A DNA stretch of 64,000 nt from Pristionchus mayeri (taxonomy: Eukaryota; Nematoda; Chromadorea; Rhabditida; Neodiplogasteridae), in NCBI GenBank assembly GCA_036245805.1, contig BTRK01000006.1:31500901-31564900 (forward strand). The letters run 5' to 3'. The notes under the pieces are model-generated. The model saw nothing but the letters and a program-made list of their open reading frames with translations. It was not told where the DNA came from and ran no database searches. This document shows, in pieces, positions 12,501-22,254 of the stretch (position 1 is the first letter of the stretch; every line of letters starts with the position of its first letter). The position numbers were made by a program, and so were the translations under genes.

Positions 12501-13759
12501 CATTCACATATCAACCACTCATTGTCAAATATTCAGATTTTGGAATTCCACGTCGCAGCATCCGAGAGGGAATGCAACGACAGAAGGAGTGCATTGAGCT
12601 TCTCCTTTGCCCTCACTTGGAATCAATTCCATCAATGGAATGCTGTTTACACAGAAAAACTTTCTATTTTTCTTTCGGCAGTGTGCATCGTAACAGTACC
12701 GATAGTAAACATTCATATACATGCCACAAAAACATTAACAAGATAGTTCTATGGTGCAAAACACTTTTCTCACTCGCATCCAATTCGAGCAGACTCGAAC
12801 ATTCGACGGTGAGGGCGACAGAAGGATCGACGTCGAGAGAAATGACGTCGTCGAAGGTGAAAATCCAATCGGGCATCGAATCACATCTGAGTCAATCGTC
12901 CTCTCCTACCGTAATCTTCCCTTCTAGACTCCTCCTACTAAGTAATCAATTATCTCACGTCCACGATTTCATCTCGAAAGTGTCTTCCTTCTCTCCAATT
13001 CCTACTCCAGTGTACACGGTGATTCTTTCATTCCCTGCACATCTTCTCGTGTGAATCCACATGCCTGTCTGGGGAACGACCAGCACTCGAAGAGAATCCA
13101 CCAGAAAACGCTGCTCCTCAATCAACAAACATTGTTTCTAATAGTGGCGAATCCTCATTCGTATTTTTCTATTCAGAGCATACGAAAAGCAGTTAAATAA
13201 AAAAAAATGGAATCTCGCCTGTTTCTGAGGTGTGATGATGTCTGGGAGTTGGGAGGTGAGTATGAGTGTGTATTCCTGAGTGCAGTCTAGTTGAGCCCCC
13301 TGGAGGGAGAAGAATTCCCAAGGAGTCTCCATCTTCTCGTTCTCGATGCATCCTCCCCTTCCAGTCGCCACGTCGTGCAAACTGAGAAAGTGAAGAGTCA
13401 TCTTTGATTCTTACACTATTAGATCGATATTTTCACCTGGTGTAGTATTTTCCGATTTGAGCATAGACCTTCTCGAGTTGGTTCCAGTTCGAAAACTGGA
13501 ATTTAAATTGAAAAAAACTCGAAACATAACTAAAGAAACGTACGCCCTCCTGAGTGACAAGACACGCATATCGAGTGTTCTGTGTGAAGCTCGAGTTAGT
13601 AACCTGAGATATGGCAGTTGAGATGAAGAGCGAAGAAGAAGAGGGACTCACCCAGAATCGAACTTCCTCGCATGAGTAGACAGAGGGAGAGACTTGTCGG
13701 GCAAGGAAGAGAATCACAGTCAGAGTTCGGAGGAGCACCAAGATGACCATCACACTCAA
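9567..13759 (-). CDS. Secreted vWA plus C-type lectin domain protein
   Basis: Multi-exon secreted protein. N-terminus at 13759 or 13750 with signal peptide VILVLLRTLTVILFLARQ. A Cys-containing region follows (exons about 13545-13610, 13225-13408, 12780-12890, 12240-12450 and 11530-11760, e.g. GSIVLQKSWDGPEF) whose spacing suggests CUB-like modules, though I am less sure of these. A von Willebrand A domain comes next: DVVIVLDTSEAMGQKALDD (about 11240-11300, MIDAS-like DxSxx), a 46-bp intron, ASLLTESLLMSGGRELLVTD, LYNLNMTKADKLEGKTTI (~10890-10970), RQVIYYITDSDL (~10690-10770), VYYGCRTADQTYFNNF and DFLQAGETERQGLKQLASEG. The C-type lectin domain ends the protein: GGCYKSSEDARAPFNKTQ (~10080-10185), SNSDYFWLGYSKSDKGVWQW (~9912-9985), DPYTNWGQNEP (~9770-9860) and CQIAFPYIC with the stop at 9567. 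vWA/CTL proteins are common in nematodes and linked to defence or extracellular recognition. Confidence 0.83.
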
Positions 13760-13981
13760 ATTACTCCCATATTACATATTTATAGACACTATCTTACATC
13801 TAACTGAAGCAAAGACCATGCTGTTGGATATCTCTTCTCGTTTATATATCCCTTCTTATTTGTGCGAGATGATTCCTAACATGATCACATATGATGATTG
13901 ATCAAAAGCCTCCTGCTAAAGGAGAACTTTTGATCTCTCTTGATAAGACGTATCTAATCGTCGTTGTTTCATCATCTGTCA

Positions 13982-14410
13982 TCATTGAACACAATGGCCA
14001 TTGTGGAAATCTATGACTGAAAGTCCAAAGGTTGGATCTTCAGACTTAGTCGTCGTTCTTCGGAAAGTTCGGCAGTTGTGCAGTCCCTTCTCGCATTCTA
14101 GCCCCCATTTTACCTGTAGTGCCCCCAATCTCAGAAGACACGCCGGTGGCCCCGAGGTGTCTGACTGAGGGATCACTTGTGAATGCTCGCCCTGAAAAGA
14201 GAAAAATAGTCTGGTCTTCACCTTTAAATATAAATCTGTAATCTGTCTATTAAAATATTCATTCTCACTCTCTGTATGACTGGATATTTTAGAAACGGAA
14301 ATTGAGATTTCTTCACGTATTCCTTCTGCAGAATAGTTGATGACAGCCGCATTAATGCAATCAAGTGCCACTTGGCGCCCATATTCAAATGACTTCCTCC
14401 TCCTCTTCAT
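13982..14410 (-). CDS. Hypothetical small protein
   Basis: Not recognised. An open frame begins MKRRRKSFEYGRQVALDC at 14410 and ends at 13982. It is best read as two exons: the first up to KISSHTE with a GTGAGA donor near 14272, an AT-rich intron ending TTTTCAG near 14193, and a second exon from GEHSQVIPQS to the stop. The intron has the proper donor, acceptor and size. The start is only 22 bp from the start of the divergent F-box-like gene on the other strand, so a shared promoter, or antisense leader, is possible. It could equally be chance coding. Confidence 0.35.
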   Translation of the reverse strand: MKRRRKSFEYGRQVALDCINAAVINYSAEGIREEISISVSKISSHTESENEYFNRQITDLYLKVKTRLFFSFQGEHSQVIPQSDTSGPPACLLRLGALQVKWGLECEKGLHNCRTFRRTTTKSEDPTFGLSVIDFHNGHCVQ

Positions 14411-14431
14411 CTCCTTTTTTACTCGGATAAG

Positions 14432-15714
14432 ATGGAACTTCAATCTCTGACTAGGAGTGAATCCCCCACTACAACGATAGCTAATCTCCCTCCCGATATC
14501 ATCAGGGACATAATTCGAGCATCTGGAGTGGAAGGAGTTGAGAAACTACGTCTTGTAAGTAGTCTCCATTGTTGAAGATAATCAACTTTATTTATAAATA
14601 TAACTATAACTTAGTAAAAACTAGTCCTATTGAAGATCGGGCATAGTTGGAGTGCATTAGTTACGGAGTATCTTTGTGAGAGATCTTCTCATCCTCCTCT
14701 CTCTCGTCTCTTCATCTACAGTGCCAACCCACAATGTTACGCCAAGAATGTGAATGTGAGAGTGGATATGGCAGAGAAAGACAAGCAGCACTTCAGAGGA
14801 GTTCTCAGAGGATGGAACTTCCGAGATACTGTCAGTTCGCATTTGAGATCTCCGAGCTACCTGACTGATTCGGTGGATGGGAGAGGGGAAGATTATTCCT
14901 TCCCTTCGCAGGTCTCAGATGGTACTCGAGTGCTCTCTCCGACACTAAAGCTCATCACAGTCTATATGTCTCTCTTCTATCTATTCCTCGTTCTTCTTCT
15001 CACCATTCGAATTCACTTCTACCTTCCCTCCATCTTTCTGTTCATTATCTTCCTTACTTCAGCCGGGCTATGGATCATCATCCGTCCTCAGGTTATTCAC
15101 TGGACTTCATTTAAATGATTGCTTGATTTAGGTGGAGGAGAATCGTGGGAGACTCGCTCGGATTTTCTCTCGATGTTCTTCAATCCACCAGCTAGTCATG
15201 TACGATTTGGAGAGAGAGACTCTCAAGGTGGTCAGGGAGATTCTGTCGACAGTCCCCATCAATCATCTCATTATCGTCGAGAAGAATTTAGATAAAGACT
15301 TGAGGTATTCGTCAGAATACATTATTCGCATAAGAAATATACGAATAATCAGTGAATTGAGGAATCAAATGGTGGAGATGACTGCCATTCATAAAGTAGA
15401 GAAGTTTTCCGTGAGTGTCGAGATGTGCAAAGAGAACAAATTGAGTCAGTTTATGAGAATTTCGTTCATAAAAATGAGACATAAACGGAATAATTTCAGC
15501 TCAGTTCTTTCTCGATCTCACGAACAGTGTGAAGGAAGTTTGGATGTACGAGAGGAGTGAGAACACTCCCAAGATATTCGGGAAGGAGAAAGAGTTCTGG
15601 GAGACATTCACTAGAGAGATCAACGACACCATTCCCGTTCAAGTGATGGATGGAGAGGCATTCCAAGAACTAGAAGAAGACAAACATCATTTAAGACTCA
15701 AAGTGGCCATTTGA
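14432..15714 (+). CDS. F-box-like protein with a two-helix hydrophobic segment
   Basis: Start ATG at 14432. Exons: 14432-14554, 14636-15091, 15132-~15417 and ~15500-15714 (stop TGA). The N-terminus has the F-box pattern LPPDIIRDIIRASGVEG, VEKLRL, then SWSALVTEYLCER, which would bind Skp1 and link substrates to an SCF ubiquitin ligase. Unusually, exon 2 ends with two long hydrophobic stretches (LITVYMSLFYLFLVLLL and YLPSIFLFIIFLTSAGLWII) separated by a short polar turn, like a membrane hairpin. The C-terminal half (VEENRGRLARIFSRCS onward) resembles the variable substrate region of nematode F-box families. The exon 3-4 junction is set by codon phase (GTGA/gtgtcg donor). Substrate unknown. Confidence 0.7.
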
Positions 15715-16055
15715 ATATGATAATGAAAGGAATACGTATCTAAACAAGATATGATAAATGTTGATCGGCATCATTTTTATGTAGCTTTCTTTAATTTTTT
15801 ATCTTCGATTAGTGTGGGTCGAACCAATTGATTTTCGTATTTCAAAGGAACAGAGAAGGGCAAGATAAACGGATAAGAAATATGCAAAGAAAAATATTAA
15901 CTGTATAAATTGGCTCTGGTTTCTTCCAGCCACTGGTTAACAAGCATGATCAGTAGGCAAGAGATTGCCCACCAATGGTCATGATGGCATGCACCGGTTG
16001 GAAGAATCCATAGCAGACATGATATAGTCCACAATCGCAAGAATCTTCTCAATAT

Positions 16056-17640
16056 TCAAGCAGAACACGAATTCGAAATTTCGGTTGACCGGAATGAGCT
16101 ACAATTAAAAATAATCTTTCTTCCGATCGTCTGAAGAGCACGTCGATAGTCGTTGATCAACAAAATCATAGCGAAAGGATCAACTGAAAGAACTTTGTTA
16201 TCTGTTAAACGAATATTTTGACGATAATTTTGCCTGTGATTGGAAATCTCGAGTGATTCCTTTCCTATGCACTCAATCATGGTTCCCACCAATGGGATAG
16301 ATGGAGAGAATGGTTGTCATCAACCAAGTGGGGGTTGTGAAGGATGCAGATGGAGAGATGAAGGGGACTATGAGAAAGAATGCACTCGGGATATAGAGAT
16401 GAAGGGAAGGGATCAGAAACTGCAAGAAACAGTCACATAAATACTGAAGATCTAAAGATCTTGATCGCTCTCTACTAAAGATACATCAACAAAAAACAAA
16501 TAAATACAATAACTATAACCTGTATGAGCAAGGCGACGAATAGATGTCTATGGTGGTTCTTCCATGCTTGGCTATTCCGCCTATTGTGAGAAAGGCATCG
16601 AATTATGCTGAGAACACGAAAACGATTGAATATTCACTCTGTTTTCATCTTACAACACTGACGAATAGATTATTCCTATGAAAAAAGACCCGACGAGTCC
16701 AATGATAAACAGAGTGGAAAGAAGAATGTTGGTATCAATGGCATTGTTATTTCCCTTCAATGCATCATCGTATTGAACTTACTGAGAACATGTGCTTGAA
16801 AAATGACTATTTCGTACGATGGATCTTTCGGAAAAGGACTGCGTATGGAAGAGAAATATTCTCGAAGGCGTCTTTCGTACCTGTAAACCGGTACCAGTTT
16901 GAGTTGACAGTTTCGGTAGGAATTCGAACTTCATAACAAGTCAATCAGACACTATTTTCTCTATTGTCTATGCTTCTTCACCTGGGTCGATATACAAACT
17001 GAGTGTATGTAACTACTCCCCAAACGATCGAAATACTGAGACAAACACTAAAGATTAGTGCCCCTTTCCTCCAATTGAGATGAGAGACGTAGTAGGAATT
17101 ACTGAACATTTCGAAATGGAGAACCGACAACGTGAAGATCAGATTGAGAACTTATGAGAAGCAACTTCAAAATAAATCAAACCTGCTCATAACCAAAGCA
17201 CGAAACACGAAATGAAAAGAGATTATCACGAAGCTCATTGAAATGATTCCACAATAAATTGAGATGATTAGGCTGCTCTGAATAATTCCTGGCGAAAAAA
17301 TGAGGAAGATGTCTCCAGAAACGATAACTGACTGTACTCGGTATTAGAAATATATCTGCACAGTTACTAGATATTCACCGGTTCAAGAAGGCCTTGAAAC
17401 ACAGTGTAGAGTAGATCAGAGATCAGTAATAATGTCAGCAATTTTCGGTATTCGTTCAGATCCTTTCGGGAATGGAAGCAAACTATGCACACAGCAGTAA
17501 AAATGGAGAGTAGGCCGAGAACTGGGAAAGAAAGATTCCATTGCTGGATAGACCCGAGAATTCTTACCAACTGGCAGATACACCAGTAAAGATATTTCCA
17601 TTCACTTGAGAAATTGCGATGGGAAAAAGTAACGACCATG
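16056..17640 (-). CDS. Nematode chemoreceptor, Str-type seven-helix GPCR
   Basis: Predicted chemosensory GPCR of the nematode Str superfamily. Segments in order: LSFPVLGLLSIFTAVCIVCF plus YRKLLTLLLISDLLYTVF (17372-~17545, TM1-2), IIQSSLIISIYCGIISMSFV plus FHFVFRALVMS (~17183-17315, TM3), HHRHLFVALLIQ (~16520-16580), FLIPSLHLYIPSAFFLIVPF then TTPTWLMTTILSIYPI (~16300-16420, TM6-7; matches the family Q..IP....Y.P pattern), and DPFAMILLINDYRRAL (~16140-16190), the family's P.DP...yR end of TM7, joined across a short intron. The segment at about 17690-17790 also reads a hydrophobic helix and may be a first exon. Exons at 16600-17130 (TM4-5) could not be read cleanly, so the gene may be intact or decayed. 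Confidence 0.68.
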
Positions 17641-17918
17641 TGCTTTACCTACGTTCAGATAAGCATTTTGACCAGATGTGTCTCTGAATCTCTAGATTCT
17701 CCCTCTTCTCTTTCGCATTGGCACGAGATATGAAAATGAGAAGTATGATGATAAGGAGTGCCGGGATACGAAGGTTAGCGTAATCCAATTCAGCGGTTTC
17801 GTTGTAATCAGTCGATCACTCGACCAACACTAAGAAGATCAACTGATGTTGTCGGAGCCGGAGAATAATTTTTACTTGCTTGTTAGATAAATCCCTTTTT
17901 TTAAATTTAAACTAAATA

Positions 17919-19160
17919 TTGGGGTGTCCGGAAAGTTCGTATAATTTTTTGTTTTTATTTTTTATTCAATGCTTTACAATTCTCAGTGACCAATGTATGC
18001 CCCCTTCTTTCTCACTACCTCCCTCCAGCGATTGGGCAGGGTCTCGATTCCTCTCTTCCAGAATGCGGGTTTCTTCGAGACCGCCCAGTTCACGAAAGCC
18101 CTCACAACTTCATCTCGATTCTTGAACTTCTTTCTTTTGCAGAAGTCAGAGAGAGAGCGGAAGCAGTGGTAGTCGCATGGGGAGAGATCCGGGGAATACG
18201 GTGGATGGGGAATCCTCTCGATCTTCAGCTCGTCCATTTTCTTCTGGGTCATCTTCGCTCGATGTGGGCGAGCATTGTCCATCAGAAGAAGAATTTTGCC
18301 CTAGTTCAGGAGTCTGGGAGGGACTCTGATCGCGACATCTTGCAGTTGTTCAGAGAAGAGGTCGGCATTGATGCTGGTGCCAGGGGCGAGGATCTCCCAG
18401 TAGATGGGACCGAGCACTGAGAAGAAGAAGCAGAGGAGTTCCTTCTTTCCGTGCTCTTCCTTCTTCGGGACGGGCGTGGGCTTCTCATCTGCATCCACCC
18501 ATTGCAGTCTCCTCACAGGGTTATCGTACGTGATCCACTTCTCATCTGTAGCGATGATGGAATTGACCCATCGAAGATTGGATCTACGATGGAGTAATTC
18601 CCGACAGACTTGAACACGATTTTTCAGCTGTTCGGGGGAGAGGTCATGGGGAATCACTTGTGGGAGTTTCGGCTTCTTCCCAGATCGATGGAGGATATCG
18701 GACACCGTTGATCTGGGAGTACCAGTATCCTTCTTCAACTCACGCACACTGGCCATGGGCTTGCGCTTCAGTGTGCGGAGAACGAGAGGCTGATCGAGGG
18801 AGGGAGGGCGTCCAGAGCGGGGTTGATCATCGAGACCAAACTCCCCTTTCTTGAAGCGGGAGAACCACTTATAGCAGAAGGGTATGGAGAGGGCGTCAGC
18901 TCCTTCGGACTGGGCCAGGGCAGAGTGGGCCTCCTTCACGGATCGGCCAAGACGGTAGTAATGAAGTAAAACTGCTCGGAGGTAGAGATGGGAGTCCATC
19001 ACAAGAATCAATGTAGCAACTAGGAGACTGATTAAATCCTCTCACTACTCAACGTCAGAATGATGCAATACATTGTTGACAAACAGATTGCGCAATCACT
19101 GCATTTGATCGCGAACTGACTTTTTTCCGAAGCATTATACGAACTTTCCGGACACCCCAA
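17919..19160 (-). mobile_element. Mariner transposon, full length, 1242 bp
   Basis: Inverted terminal repeats TTGGGGTGTCCGGAAAGTTC at 17919 and the exact complement ending at 19160, with TA on both sides (17917-17918, 19161-19162). The inside is filled by one minus-strand transposase frame. Length, TA duplication and DD34D catalytic spacing place it in the mariner family. Because the long end repeats are still identical, the insertion is young. Confidence 0.95.
17983..19011 (-). pseudogene. Mariner transposase (DD34D), one in-frame stop
   Basis: A 342-codon frame interrupted only by a TAG at 18301-18303. N-terminal paired helix-turn-helix DNA-binding region (HLYLRAVLLHYYRLGRSVKE; FCYKWFSRFKKGE; DDQPRSGRP linker), followed by the mariner IPHDLSPEQLKNRVQVC motif. 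Catalytic aspartates: ATDEKWITYDN, LLLMDNARPHRA, and YSPDLSPCDYHCF. Exactly 34 residues separate the second and third Asp. The frame resumes directly after the stop (GKILLL then MDNARPH), so a single base change would account for the break; without readthrough the product lacks two of the three catalytic Asp residues. Start taken at the first Met; a second Met five codons on is equally possible. Confidence 0.93.
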
Positions 19161-19423
19161 TATGTAAGGCAATAGGGTAAAGAATCATTGTGATGGATGA
19201 AGGAAGATCGACAACATTCAAGTGAGTTCTGAGGCAGATGAGAATCATTCAAGGTGGTACATTGTTTACGAAGGACGGACTGGTTAAATGATAAGGTGGG
19301 ACTACTCTTAGAAGGATAATTGGAAAAAATTGGAAATGTTATGCGTCGCGATATGTTCAAAAGGATATTTTTCACATAAAAATGCTTATAATCAATCTGT
19401 GACATATCCGTAGACATTGTTTA

Positions 19424-19633
19424 TTCCCTGGAATGGACTGGGCGAGCACTCGGCCCTCTCGTTCACTTGTCTCACTTCCCTGGAATGGACTGGGCGAGCA
19501 CTCGGCCCTCTCGTTCACTTGTCTCACTTCCCTGGAATGGACTGGGCGAGCACTCGGCCCTCTCGTTCACTTGTCTCACTTCCCTGGAATGGACTGGGCG
19601 AGCACTCGGCCCTCTCGTTCACTTGTCTCACTT
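19424..19633. repeat. Perfect 52-bp minisatellite, four copies
   Basis: Four identical head-to-tail units beginning CCCTGGAATGGACTGGGCGA at 19426, 19478, 19530 and 19582. Because 52 is not a multiple of three and no frame has a stop, all three forward frames are open across the array; these are not taken as genes. It lies between the mariner element and the transthyretin-like gene. Confidence 0.97.
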
Positions 19634-19776
19634 CCATATTCATCCTGCCCATATCGTACCTGAAAGAACCATCGATCAGATTACCCTGTTGATATATTCG
19701 CGATGGGATTTAGGTGTTTATTCCAATTGAAACAAGCCATGCAATTAAAAGATAGTCAGGGTGTGAATTCTACTCC

Positions 19777-20417
19777 TCACCACTCAAAGACCATCGATCC
19801 AATATTGACGAAGGAACTGGGAATTTGATATGTTGCTTCGCGTTGACACAACTAAATTCCAAATATTATTAAATGGAGCATTGATATAATTGTAACCTTC
19901 ACTTTCACAATAAACTGTGCTCCACTAGCGACATAATGGATTTATTTTTAGTGTAAATTAATCTAATTTCAGTTCCCTCACTTCATTCAATCGAAGCATC
20001 GTTTGGTCGCTGTTGCAATGGGGGAAAATGCGAAGGAGGGGCGAAATGAGGAAGGAGGGCGAATCGAGACTGGCTGAGAGGGAGAATCGACCACTACCAT
20101 CTGACTTCGTAGTTGCCAATCCCCCATCGGGTACTGCAAGAGGATGGAGATCCAGTCAAGAGGAAGACTCTCTTTCTCTCTCTTTGTGGCACTCGGCCTA
20201 TTAAGGGAAAAGAGCAACTAAACATGATCTACTTTTATGCGTGCAGGATTAGCACGTGTACTTAGTTGCGCTCACAATAGTTCTCCCATAGACTGATCTC
20301 GATATCGGGAAGGGGCGAATTTCCACAAGTGAGAACTCCCTTGACTCCCACTGATTGAGTGAAGGAAGTGACGATGTCAATGAAGAGAAAGACGACGATG
20401 AAGGAAGATGACGACAT
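19777..20417 (-). CDS. Transthyretin-like (TTR) secreted protein
   Basis: Three exons with consistent phases: 20276-20417, 19982-20133 and 19777-19851, giving 122 residues. Signal peptide MSSSSFIVVFLFIDIVTSF, then the TTR-like domain: VGVKGVLTCGNSPLPDIEIS (first strand with the family's Cys), LPDGGLATTKSDGSGRFSLS (D.G.F motif), LLRIFPHCNSD and the last strand EATYQIPSSFVN.G. The second conserved Cys is present in PHC. TTR-like proteins are a nematode-expanded secreted family; some act as extracellular signals, for example in recognition of dying cells, but the role of this one cannot be told. It is slightly shorter than the usual 130-150 residues. Confidence 0.88.
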
Positions 20418-20593
20418 CGGGAGGATTCAGAAGAGATCACGGACTAAAGAATGAGTAGGGCACGTGTGGAATGAGCAAACAATAATGGGATGGCTCCCTT
20501 CTCGATTCAGTGAAGGAGAACTCCATTGTTTGCCACCTTTATTTACATTCTCATGGCGAAAGCAATCAATTGGCAAAATAAATTTCAAAGTAT

Positions 20594-21305
20594 AATTAGA
20601 GACCGCAAGGTGGGTGACCGAATTGCTTTGGCAGGGTCATTTGTGGATCTAATGTATCCCTTTGAGGCTAAATAAGGTCATACTTTTTGCCGTCTGGCGA
20701 TATCGCATCTTTGACTCGACTTATGGCCCAAAAACACCTCGAAAGAGTCACAACGGAAAGGGAGTCGAAATCGGGACGAGAGCGAAGTGGGCGGAGCCCG
20801 CTCTGCCTGGTTTCTCCAAAAGTTTGAGCATAGCTTGCTCGAGGAAGAGAGGAAAGGCATAGGTCCTCAAGAGCGCGCGCTCTCTGCACACGCCGGGTGA
20901 GAGACAAGCGAGAAAGTAGAGAGGAAGCACCGTCCCTTTTGCAGTTCCATTAGCGCACGCTCTTCAACCTTTGAAGTGAAATGATTAATCGGAAAAAAAT
21001 CCTAAAAATACGTTCTCGGTGTCAATCGACGCCTAAAATCAGGAACTATCCATCACACCATGCCCGTGTTTAGAATTGTCGTCGGAACCTTTCCATTCCC
21101 CTATCATGAACCCGAAATCGGTCTTTTTTAGATATTTCTGATTAGATAATGCATGACGGGCACCCTGTTGTTTATAGAGACGTACCCAAAAAAATTTTTT
21201 CCATATTTTTTGGATAAGTATTCGCTGCGTCATTTCGAGAACCAGATTTCGACGCGCCTCTTTCTCCTCCTAAGTGGGCGGAGCCTGCGGTCTCTAAGTA
21301 TAATC
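20594..21305. mobile_element. Possible MITE with short inverted ends
   Basis: Ends TTAGAGACCGCA (about 20597) and TGCGGTCTCTAAG (about 21285) are inverted copies next to TATAAT/TATAATC sequence, and GTGGGCGGAGCC occurs once near each side (about 20788 and 21275). No coding content. The boundary and duplication are uncertain. Confidence 0.4.
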
Positions 21306-22254
21306 ATCTATTTTTGTCGAAAATGAGGAGTTCACACAACAGCGAAGAATTGATGGGGGAGAGGGCACGCCGAGAAAAAAAAACTTCCTTTTTCGAAAAA
21401 TTTGTGTAGCGATAGATCGCACTTACTTAATAAAACGGGCTCATTAGTGCTAATTGTTTCTTGAATTGCTCTGTGTAATATCATTTTATGCTTCTCCAGC
21501 ATAATCCTTCCATTTGAACTGCCCACTCACGAATCCCGGAATAAATCAATTACTCCACAAATTGTAATAGCTGCGATGGCTACTCGTTTTCAACTGTTTA
21601 TTTCGAATATTATTTAAAAGAATATGGAAGTCTGATCTCTGAACATGTTGGAGGACAAGGAGGCATACGGTAGGCGTAGACGGGTTACTGTAGGTCAATT
21701 ATCAATTAATGAACACACTTCGGATTGTAAAAGCATGGGTAATATAGAACGAAAATGGAGGAGAAGTGCGTGAACGGGTGAAACGTGGAATGGAAATCAC
21801 GGAGTAATCGATATAATCGATTGAGGACGGTAGATCAAGCAAAAATTGCTGCTAGCTGGAACTGCGTAGCGGAGACAACTGACGTGATGGAAAATGATGA
21901 TGAATAAATAATATTGAACTGCTCTGTGAATGGAGGAATGAAGTCAGTTATAAATCGGACTACTCTGTACGCGAGTATACGGTGGGGGGGGGGAGAAGGG
22001 AATACAAGTGTATTTCTAATCGGAGTAATCTGTGATCTCTTTGGGTGAAGGGGAAGGGAGTGGGAGATACCTTGTGGGGCCATCCGAACAATCAAAAGCG
22101 AATTAAAGTTGAAAAATGCGAAAGTGAGAAGCAATTATGAACAAGTGTGCGAGACTGAACGAATCTGACCTATTGTCTTTATGATGGAAATTGAGGCTGC
22201 GATGAGATAGAAGATACGGTAAGATAGGGCATGAATTACGGTGGAGGGGATGGA

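Noticed and set aside
12341..13054. 237-codon plus-strand open frame
   Set aside because: Antisense to exons of the vWA/lectin gene; composition is what Cys/Ser-rich exons give in reverse.
13982..14443. Extension of the vWA/lectin gene upstream past its signal peptide
   Set aside because: The signal peptide at 13750 gives a clean start, and the upstream frame ends in a stop with no donor connecting the two.
18301..18303. Suppressible or programmed stop in the transposase
   Set aside because: Nothing around the TAG suggests readthrough; a simple inactivating mutation explains it.
19417..19730. Three overlapping open frames with repeated protein units
   Set aside because: Produced by the 52-bp minisatellite, which has no stop in any frame.
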